This document shows positions 55,721 through 64,000 of a stretch of 64,000 nucleotides of DNA, piece after piece. Position numbers and translations under genes: made by a program. The number at the start of each line of letters is the position of its first letter. Position 1 is the first letter of the stretch. A model generated the notes under the pieces. The model was given only the letters and a program-made list of their open reading frames with translations, had not been told where the DNA came from and made no database searches. Origin of the DNA: Hyperoodon ampullatus (lineage: Eukaryota > Chordata > Mammalia > Artiodactyla > Ziphiidae); the NCBI GenBank assembly GCA_949752795.1, contig OX457074.1, positions 33,589,980 through 33,653,979 on the forward strand. The letters run 5' to 3'.

Positions 55721-57347
55721 AATTGAATTTCTTCATGCAGTGAGCTTTGAGCAATTTTAAATTTTCTTCATTTTGCTTCTGGTTTTTTTCAAAAAGTTTT
55801 CCAGAATGAACTTCTGTGACTTTTGTAATAGAAACAATAACCGTTTTGTGAGAAAAAAAAAAAAAAAAGTATGGACTAGTGTATGTTACAGGAAATAGCT
55901 GATTTTCAGCACCTAAAATTAATAGTTTTCCCGCGTAATATTCTGTTCAACAGAGTGAAGGAAATTTTCTTCTCTCTTATTCATGGAGGTTAGCAATAGG
56001 CAAGAAACCTTGGCCTCGTCCACATTCAGCTTTCATTTGATTTAAAAACTCCATTGCTTTATCCTGCCACCCCGCCTCCCCCATGTTTTTTACAAGATCT
56101 GGGAACTATAAAAAAGTGCCAAATAAAATGCAAACTTTCCAGTTGTCTTATTTCCCTGGGTTATACAGAATCTTCCAGTTAAACTAAAATCCAACTTACT
56201 GTCAGATTTTTCAATTAATAAGATTCTTTTAGTTGAGTCCTACCAAGTATGGCTGAATAAATGAAATAGATTTAGGAATTCTCCCCAAGCTGCAGAGAAT
56301 GGGTGAGCTCAAAGAGTTATCTTGGTAAGTATTGCTCTGAAATCCCCCTAAAGTTGAAACTCAGAGGAAAACAGGTGTCAATGTCTAAGGGTTAAACTCA
56401 CTTTCTGTCCCAAAGGATGCTCCTAGGGAAACAAAAATAGAGGAAACTCGAAAAAAGATGACAGTGTTAGAAAATTAGAACTGGGAGAAAAACAAATATG
56501 ATGACTTAACCCCTAAAAGAGAAGACTCACTTAAACATCACGGGTTTCAGATATTCAAAGAATTATGATAAAAAATAAGAGCCAATGGGATTTGAAGAGA
56601 TTTCATGATAGAAGCAAACCTCCTGGTGGCTTAAGGTTTATGGAACACTGAAGTAGCCTACCGATGCATGTATTACTCTTCTTTCTTTTGAGAATTCAAA
56701 GTGTAAGACAGAAAAGTATCTGCTCTCAGTTATCCCTGATGGCGGAAAAGGATAAACAAGGACATTTATGACGAATAGCCCCCCCGCCCAGTACCCATCT
56801 GTGCCGTCCACTGCCCACTCCCATGGTTCCTTGATGAGTTTACTTGTGTTGAGCAGCTGGAGGGTTTGTCTGCGGGTAGACAGGTGCATCCATGGGGGTC
56901 TGGAAGAGCCGGGAGGCCACAAAAAGGTAGAACATTTTTGCAAATGTCTTGGGATTAGCAAAAAGTCTTTTGACTATGTTTCAAGTGTTTTCAGATCTGC
57001 TAAAATCCAACTAGGGTTTGTCCCTGAGAACCTTCTTGTTTAAATGCTTTATGCTTGTTTATTTTAAGAAAAACATAGGTTTGGTGTTTCTGGGTCCGTG
57101 GACGCTTAGCTCATTCGATTGGGTTTGTAAGTCTGTTCAGTGTCCACAATGTCTTATGGGATTCAAAGGAAGTTGTCTCTCCACCGAGGGCTTGAGAACC
57201 AGAAGCCAGGCTGCAAAAAGTCTTGGTTCAGCTCTGTCTGTCTGAACCCTCCAAGGGTTCTTAAGCTGCGTTTGGGTTTAAGTATCAATGTTTCCCTCTC
57301 ATTGTCTGGGCTGAAACCCACAGGTTTGCCTGAACATGGGAAAGTGT
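55721..57347. other. Unrecognised, repeat-poor non-coding sequence
   Basis: About 1.6 kb AT-rich. An A run at 55852-55868 is not attached to a recognised element. Frames at 56638-56961 (minus) and 56768-57352 (plus) have no recognised domain. Confidence 0.35.
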
Positions 57348-57362
57348 TTTAGAATTGTTGTC

Positions 57363-57552
57363 AGGGACTTCCCTGGCGGTCCAGTGGTTAGGTCTTCGCC
57401 TTCCAGTGCAGGGAATGCAGGTTCGATCCCTGGTTGGGGAGCTAAGATCCCACAGGACTCACAGGCAAAAAACCAAAATATGAAAAAAACAGAAGCAATA
57501 TGATAACAAATTCAATAAAGATTTTATAACTGGTCCACATCAAAAAAAAATC
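57363..57552 (+). mobile_element. CHR-2/Bov-tA-like SINE, sense
   Basis: Head GGGACTTCCCTGGCGGTCC, B-box-like GGTTCGATCCC, then the 3' part 'taactggtccacatcaaaaa'. Target-site duplications of 15 bases with one mismatch (TTTAGAATTGTTGTC at 57348-57362 and TTTAGAATTGATGTC at 57553-57567). Confidence 0.93.
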
Positions 57553-57567
57553 TTTAGAATTGATGTC

Positions 57568-60500
57568 GGAAAAATGATCTTGCTGGATGAAACTTTCCTA
57601 GGAAACATGCAGAAGGTCTCAAGTTCAGAACATCAGCTTGGATAAACCCTCATCGTTTGGCTTCTGGGCTCATTTGTACCCAATGCTAAGTTGAGTGGCC
57701 TAAATGTTTAAGTCTGGAAAATGTCAGTTATTTAACATTTATGCCTTTGTTTCTGCTGTGTGCACCAAACTGTGCTGGTTAGGAAGTTTATGAAACAGAT
57801 ATAATATATGGTCCATGTAACTTTAGGAGGTTGGGTTTGTAGGCGTGAAGCCATTAATATGTAATTAATTAAAGATTGCATGGCATAGATTTCAAGAGTG
57901 ATAGGAATTCATTGGAGAGAAAGATCTGGTTAAAGAACTCATTAAATATAAGTTGCCCCAACATAGCCTTAAGTATACCAGGAGGGGCAATGAAAGAGAG
58001 AGACAGACAGACAGACAGGTGTAAGCAGAAAGAAAATTAATTATAGGCTCATGGTGGAGGTGGCACAGCCTATGGTCAGAATGAAGCCTAGTTTGAGTGG
58101 AATGGAGGGTTCTTCTATTTGGGAGTCATGGAAAATAAGGTTAGAAAAGCTTATTGGAGTAAGGCCAGGCAACTGTGTTTATCCTTCACACAGAAAGCCC
58201 TAAAGCACCATTGTTGGCTTTGAAGCACAAGTGTGGAAACTGCAGTGTTGAAGCAAAATTAATATGAAGGGAGTGTGTAGGATGAACTAAAGGGTGACTA
58301 AGCTAAGGTTGGGGAACCCAGCTTGTAGCTGGTGGAAAGGTCAAAGTGCAAAGTGAACAGCTGATACGCACACAAAATTTGGTAGTCTCGTCTCAAAGAA
58401 TCCCTTGGGATGTGTTTGCTGCTGTGTGCCTTAGGATAATTATAAGTACTGGCAATTTCATATGCTTCAACATAAAAACTAAAAGTCTAGAGGTATGTGG
58501 ACTTCAGGTATGGCTTGATCCAGCAGCTTGATGATGTCACCTAGATCCCAGTTTCTATTTCTCTCTCTCCTCTTTGCCTTTTACCATGTCAGCTTCCCTC
58601 AGAGGCTGGCTCCCCTCTTATTAGGAGAACAGTGGCTTGCAACTCCTTTGGGAAAAAAAAAAGAAATTTCTTTCCCAGATGCCCCTAGCAAATGTCTCCT
58701 CTCAGTTTCTTGGCCTAAAATTAAATGCTCATCAATGAACCAAATACAGTGTCCAGGGAAACAGGATGAGGGCATTGTATTAAGCCAATTAGGATCCACC
58801 TTAGTGCTGAGGGTGGGATCAATCTCACCCGAAGTCACATGGCTTTAAAATTTGAGGTCCCAATAGGAAGGGGAGAAGAGGCAGTGGATGAAGGAAGGCA
58901 ACCAACAAATGTCCACTGAGACATCATTTTGCTGTTGTGTTTGTTTTCTCCTGCTACAGTATTGTTCCCAAAGGCACAGGGCAGGAAGGAGCTGGTACCT
59001 GGGGACCCTCTAGCCAAGACCCAGACAATCCTTGGAAGCAAAGAGGGGAGAAGGCCAGCTCTGTGCCCAAGCAGAGGCCCTGTCTTCTACCCCTTGCTGA
59101 TTGAGGAGGTTTGGATACAATGGAATCCAGAAACGGTCAGAGGCACAGATGTGGAGTCGCTGCTTGCTGATTCAAAGGAAGGGTTATTAACATCACTGAA
59201 AAACGAGGTCTTCGTGGAAATGGGGCAAATAAAGCTGCCAATGGCGTTGCAGATCTTAGGACAAGGGGAGAATATGATTCTCCACCTTGTCACCAATGCT
59301 CATTTTGGTGCTGGCCAATATTTTCGTGATAGTCCTAACAGCATAGAGCAGATCATCTCTAAAACCCCAGCCCGATACAGCCAGACCTCTTTCTAAGGCT
59401 ATAACCAATACGCAGAGCCCATTATGCCTGCCCCGAGTGGATTCATTACCAGATACTTCACTCACTGTAACTCATCCACCACATTCCTCCCCATTAGCGC
59501 AGACTCCAAAGATTTTCCTGCAGTGTATTCCCCATCAGCCTGGCCAGGCACTTTCTGGGGAACTTTGTGCCATCTGCCAATGTAGAGATTTCATGGTGCC
59601 TGTTTGTCTGGATCATTTATTTGGTGGGTGGGGGGAGTTAAAGACTGGTGCCCACACCCCACCCGTCTCTGGGAGGAATCCCTATTTTCCACCTGCAGGG
59701 CATCAAAATCAATCTTCAGTGACTCATAGCTGTTCTGTCTCTGGTGTTGTATTCAGATCCTTTCAGTGCCTTTGCACCTGGAGGTGCTGCAAATGCTGCT
59801 TTTGTTTTTAGGTGCAACTGTCACAAGGCAGCTAATATAAAACAAGACAGGTGTTTGCATCATAAAATGAATCAATGGCCTCAGGGGACTTGGTGGCCTC
59901 CCTTTTTTTTTTTCTGATTTCTTCAGATGCCTCGGCACCACCCACTCCACCAGGGGGGCAGCTGGCTGAACAGGGCCAAAGGGAGCCTCAGCTGGACACT
60001 GATTTTATGATGACTCAACGGCTCAGCAATAAATAATAAAAAATCAACTTTAACCACTCTTTCCAAATGCACTCCAGCCTGGGAGTGCTTTGCACTGTTT
60101 TCATATGAGCGTGTAGATCCCAAGGCAGGCTTTTCCTGCAAATGCCCCAAGAGCAATTAAAGACTAAATAGGGTTGACAGATGCTGGTAATATGCAAGCC
60201 AGCCAGGGAAACACTCATCTCACCAGATGTGTGCATGGAAGGCGAGCGACCTTAGCATCTGTAAGATTGAATAGATTAACATCTAAAACGGGGGTGGCGT
60301 GGCCAGGAAGTGGGAGGTGGGCAAAGATGAGAGGAAGCTGAGTCCTGTAAGGTTCCAGCTCGATCACTGGGCATTCGCCAAGGTCAAGGAAGGATGGGAA
60401 AGGGCGCTCTGCTTAGAAAAATCAGCATTCTATTTGCAATGTCATTCCAAGTACTTCTGTCACTATAGAGGAGGTAGTGTTTCACCCAGAAAGAGTCTAC

Positions 60501-60573
60501 TGTCAGTTCTTGTAACTGACGGCCTTAAGCTTACATCCTGCTAAGATCTGAGCAATATAGGCTGACCCAAATT
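57568..60573. other. Long repeat-poor region without a recognised gene
   Basis: About 3 kb almost free of recognised repeats, apart from an (AGAC)n run at 57995-58018. The longest frame is on the plus strand at 58929-59396 (155 residues). An acceptor-like pyrimidine tract ending CTGCTACAG (58951-58959) lies within its start, but no domain is recognised and no donor or upstream exon was found. AP-1-like TGACTCA (60011-60017) next to TCAGCA (60023-60028) could be a regulatory site. Confidence 0.35.
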
Positions 60574-60588
60574 TGTTTATTTATTCTT

Positions 60589-60807
60589 TTTTTTTTTTTT
60601 TTTTTTTTTTTTTGTGCGGTACGTGGGCCTCTCACTGTTGTGGCCTCTCCCCTTGCGGAGCACAGGCTCTGGATGCACAGGCTCAGCGGCCATGGCTCAC
60701 GGGCCCAGCCGCTCCGCGGCATGTGGGATCTTCCCGGACTGGGACACGAACCCGTGTCCCCTGCATCGGCAGGCGGACTCTCAACCACTGCGCCACCAGG
60801 GAAGCCC
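60589..60807 (-). mobile_element. CHR-type SINE, short form, antisense
   Basis: Full-length copy with 15-base duplications, one mismatch: TGTTTATTTATTCTT at 60574-60588 and TGTTTACTTATTCTT at 60808-60822. Confidence 0.97.
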
Positions 60808-60859
60808 TGTTTACTTATTCTTGATGGAAATGAAAGTATTCATCCTTCCTGGTAACAAA

Positions 60860-61020
60860 GAACTGCAAAAGAAGACAGTAATAGACCATGTTTCACCTGC
60901 TAGAGAGACGACTCTTTTTAACGGTACCGTTCAACGCCACAAAGGATGTAAATTGATACAGTCTCTGGGAGACGATTCGGCAAAATACCTATCAAGAGTT
61001 CAATCCCCAGTAATATAACA
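60860..61020 (+). mobile_element. Possible old L1 3' region
   Basis: 'gatacagtctctgggagacg' then 'attcggcaaaatacctatca' resembles the sense L1ME block '...tctttctggagggcaatttggcaatatctatcaa'. Diverged. Confidence 0.4.
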
Positions 61021-61100
61021 CTGGTGAGCAGGAAAAAAACGTCATGTAGATTTTAGCTTGTGAACCACCTCCAGAACCTGCATCAGTAACATTCAGCAAA

Positions 61101-61274
61101 GGGACTTCCCTGGTGGTCCAGCGGTCAAGGCTCCACGCTCCCAATGTAGGGGGCCAGGGTTCAATCCCTGGTCGGGGAACTAGATCCTGCATGCATGTTG
61201 CAGCTAAGAGTACGCATGCCGCAACAAAGATCCTGCAACTAAGACCCGGCACAGCCGAAATAAAAATAAATAAT
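61101..61274 (+). mobile_element. CHR-2/Bov-tA-like SINE, sense
   Basis: Head GGGACTTCCCTGGTGGTCC, B-box-like GGTTCAATCCC, tail AATAAAAATAAAT. Perfect 14-base duplications TAACATTCAGCAAA at 61087-61100 and 61275-61288. Confidence 0.95.
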
Positions 61275-61288
61275 TAACATTCAGCAAA

Positions 61289-62104
61289 TATTTATTTACT
61301 GTGGACCAGAGAGCATGGCAAGGAAGGAGGGACCCACGAGATGATGATTAGAGAGCCATTGCTAAACTGATGGCGTCCACCCAGTCAACGGGGTCAAACA
61401 GGGCAATAGCATCTCTTTCCTCTTTTGAATGTTTCCCTTGGAAACTGCTATAGCTCTTAGAAGAATGATGAGAAAGGTCAAGGTGAAAAGAAAACTGTTT
61501 TGCTCAGTCCTTACTAAGAGCCAGGCTCTGGACTGGGCACTTGATGTATGTTATCACTAGGGTCCACTATTCCCCTGGCTTGTCGGTCTGCAGATGGGTC
61601 AGGGGGTAGGGGGCTTTACAGCCGAATTACAGGCTCTAACGGCAGAAGGAGGGCATGCTGGGTTTTTCTCTATTCTCTTAATTCCTTCCTGTGCAAAGCT
61701 ATCCTCTCCTCCGAGCTTGGAGCAGGGGAGGAAGAGAAGAGAAACTCTTTCTTGATGGGCACCGGTTAACCCCCTGTCCCTTTCCTCCGGCCACTGCAGG
61801 GCTTGACACAGGCCCTTTGCCTTCTACTGAGTTTTGTCAGTTCATTGGATACATCCGCAGAGAACCTACCGCCTCTCCGGGGCAGGTAAACGCACGTTCT
61901 TCAGCTGGTCACTGGAGGGGTATTTGATGACGTGTCCAGCCTCCTTCTGAGACCCGCTGTTATCCACAAATGTCCCTCTCGGGCAGAGCCCGGGATTCAG
62001 CCCAGCAGAGACCTTATTTCAAGTCATTTGCTTGCTCACAACACCTACAAGGTAGGTGGCAGTATTTCCATTTTCACAAAGGGGGAAGCCAGGGCTAAAC
62101 AGTG
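61289..62104. other. Unrecognised non-coding sequence
   Basis: A short antisense MIR piece is possible at 61500-61565 ('ttactaagagccaggctctg'). Frames at 61548-61927 have no recognised domain. Confidence 0.35.
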
Positions 62105-62325
62105 GAGTGCCCAGTTTTTTGAGCACCTACTGTGTGCCAAGCCTGGGCCAAGATATTTATAGGCATCGGTTCATTGATTTTACACAGCAGCTGACACATG
62201 AAGCCAAAGCAAGCATTATACACATTTTAAAAATGAAGAAATGGAATCTTCAAGACTCTTTAAGTAATTTGCCCTGGGGTCAACCAAAGGCTCTGATTCC
62301 AGAGGCTCCTGCCCCAGGCTTCCTG
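62105..62325 (-). mobile_element. MIR SINE, antisense
   Basis: 'ttgagcacctactgtgtgcc' then 'aagcctgggccaagatattt', 'cattttaaaaatgaagaaat' then 'ggaatcttcaagac', and 'taatttgccctggggtcaac' are antisense MIR. Confidence 0.85.
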
Positions 62326-62689
62326 ATCTCCTGGTTTGGCAGAAAGGGAGGCTCATGACCTCCACCTTCCTAAAGATGAAAGAGGCTTTAAATCAAAGAC
62401 AGTATGACCATTAGGAATATTTTGATTTTTTGTTAGCAGGTTTCTGCCAGGAGAAACAAGTCAATAAAAATTCATTTCTCAGGGATCTGGTAAACATTTA
62501 TCCCAACCACAGTTATTGTCCATTCAGACTTTTAGGGGATTTTTCAGTTAATCATTCTGGCAGCATTTTTAGAATAAAGCAACTCAATGCTCAATATCCT
62601 ATGCAAACCAAATTTACAATTTTCCTTAAATATATGGAGTAATGATGTGGCAATACTACTGTCCAAGATACTCAGACTGAAATCCTCAC

Positions 62690-62800
62690 GTGGGATCAGA
62701 ACTTGGGGGATCCCATGAGGGCAAGAAATGCATCACCCCCACGTTCTCAGCACCTAGCACCGTGCCCAGTAGACAGTAAGTGCTTAATGCACACCTGCTG
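62690..62800 (+). mobile_element. L2 3'-end fragment
   Basis: 'gttctcagcacctagcaccg' then 'tgcccagtagacagtaagtg' and 'cttaatgcac' are the sense L2 tail. Confidence 0.75.
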
Positions 62801-63499
62801 CATGCACGTGGAAAGAACTTGCCCCAGGACTTAGTTTCTCAGTTCTCTCTCCCACTTCTGGGAGGGATGGAAATGATCAGACTGGCTCAGAGATATTTAA
62901 TAAATTGTTGGAGGTCATGTAGCTGGTGGCCCTGGTTCCTACCCTGGTCCCCAGCTTACACTAAAGACCTGCCATAAACATCGAAGCAGAGAGGAGACCT
63001 TGCCCCCCTGGGGCTGGCGGCTAAAACAGGCCATCCTCCCCTTTAGCAAGATCTGGCACAGCTATTAAAGAATCATTCTCCGCCCTGGCCCAGCCCTTGC
63101 CAAATGCACACTTAGGCTGCTTGTTATTTGGGCGACGGTAGTTTGATATGGTGAACATGCTGTGTGATTCCCTGCTGTCCTTGGGAACAGACACAGGGAC
63201 AACACTCCCTGCCATTCACATCACACACTCTGGGCTCAGGCACGGTCGCAAAGCCACCCCCATAAAACTCGACTCCTGCAAAATCTCAAAGAAGTCAAGT
63301 GAGCAGCTGAGGGTCACCCAGTCCAAAAATCATAGCCCTCCCAAAGGGACTTTTTGTAACTTCAGGGCTTGATGAGGGTGATGCAGGGATTTGGGGCAAT
63401 GTTTGTGCCAATATTCTTCCATGAGACCTCCCTACCATGTGTTAATTGTTTAATGAATTTGTATAAAGTAGGGGCCCAAGGAGACATGATGATGAAATG
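62801..63499. other. Unrecognised non-coding sequence
   Basis: No element or gene recognised with confidence. Confidence 0.3.
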
Positions 63500-63765
63500 T
63501 AATGTAACGTGTAACAAACGTAATGTGGATCCTGGGGTAGAAAATAAGGACATCAGGTAAAAGCCTAGGAAATCTGAATAAAGTATGGTCTTTAGGTACT
63601 AATAATAGTTAATAATAATAATGGCCTTTAATTAATAATAATGTATCAATAATAATGTATCATTAATTCCAAAACATAGGGCAAACTAGATATCAGGTAA
63701 ATGGGAATGCTCTATATTACATTTGTAATTTTTCTATAAATCCGTTCTAAGAAATAAAGTTTATA
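63500..63765 (+). mobile_element. Old L1 (L1M-type) 3' end
   Basis: 'gtggatcctggggtagaaaa' then 'taaggacatcaggtaaaagc', 'ctgaataaagtatggtcttt', 'gcaaactagatatcaggtaa' then 'atgggaatgctctatatta', and 'taatttttctataaatcc' follow the L1M 3' UTR order. AAT-rich expansion at 63600-63665. Confidence 0.75.
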
Positions 63766-63787
63766 GATAGATAGATAAATAGATATA
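63766..63787. repeat. Short (GATA)n at an L1 tail
   Basis: GATAGATAGATAAATAGATA directly after the L1M 3' end, a small version of the 17.3-kb arrangement. Confidence 0.85.
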
Positions 63788-64000
63788 CCCAGAGCTTTTA
63801 CAGGCATCCTTTTTTCCTTCTGAATACCGAATGAGTGATAACCCTTTGCCAGTGTGTCTAAGAAACTAAAATCTGGTTCTGTATTTTTTCTGTGTCCCTT
63901 TTTGTACCAGCTATGCAAGGATGCCTGTTCTTTGCTTCATGCCCCTAAATTTTCAGCAAACGTGGGTCCTGATTGCAGGCTGATCCTCTTTCTGTTCCAA

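Overview
The window is nuclear genomic DNA from a cetacean, most likely a toothed whale. The diagnostic signal is a tRNA-derived SINE that occurs 13 times in near-identical form. It starts GGGCTTCCCTGGTGG, carries Pol III A-box-like and B-box-like blocks, and ends in ACCGC plus poly(A). This matches the CHR-type (tRNA-Glu-related) SINEs of whales and relatives. Longer and older relatives of the same SINE, and L1 3' ends of the cetartiodactyl type, are also present. Subfamily names are from memory and no database search was run.

No protein-coding gene, exon of a known gene, tRNA, rRNA or other RNA gene could be recognised. The long open frames are explained by SINEs (the antisense strand of the short SINE is usually open in all three frames), by simple repeats such as GATA and GGAA tracts, or are short frames with no recognisable domain. 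The window therefore looks like intergenic or deep intronic sequence.

Layout: 0-7 kb holds old MIR and L2 fragments with two young SINEs. 7.4-12 kb is L1-rich: a young 5'-truncated L1 containing a SINE, older L1 pieces in opposite orientations, a hAT-type DNA transposon relic and a 290-bp L1 with an 18-bp target-site duplication. 14-18 kb holds old L1 3' ends and a 450-bp GATA tract. 19.5-23 kb is mostly antisense L2. 24-32 kb has L1M 3' ends, a long SINE and a probable solo retroviral LTR holding a SINE. 33-38 kb has L2 in both orientations and old L1. 38.4-39.5 kb is a repeat-poor, GC-rich block with GC boxes and splice-like motifs. 40-43 kb is repeat-poor. 43.7-45.7 kb has a long SINE with a duplicated head and antisense L1. 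A 200-N assembly gap lies at 46723-46922. 47.8-48.8 kb has a young L1 and a higher-order GGAA tract. 51.3-52.2 kb is an old L1 broken by two later insertions. 54 kb has a MaLR-type LTR, and the rest is repeat-poor sequence with scattered SINEs, MIR and L1M.

There is no operon-like gene system here. The informative content is the order of transposon insertions (target-site duplications, nesting, rearranged copies) and a few repeat-poor blocks that could be regulatory or exonic. I found no convincing undescribed biological system. The best leads are an L1 with a possible short 3' transduction (7.4-8.4 kb), the GC-rich block at 38.4-39.5 kb, and a SINE copy with clustered A-to-G changes (33.7 kb).
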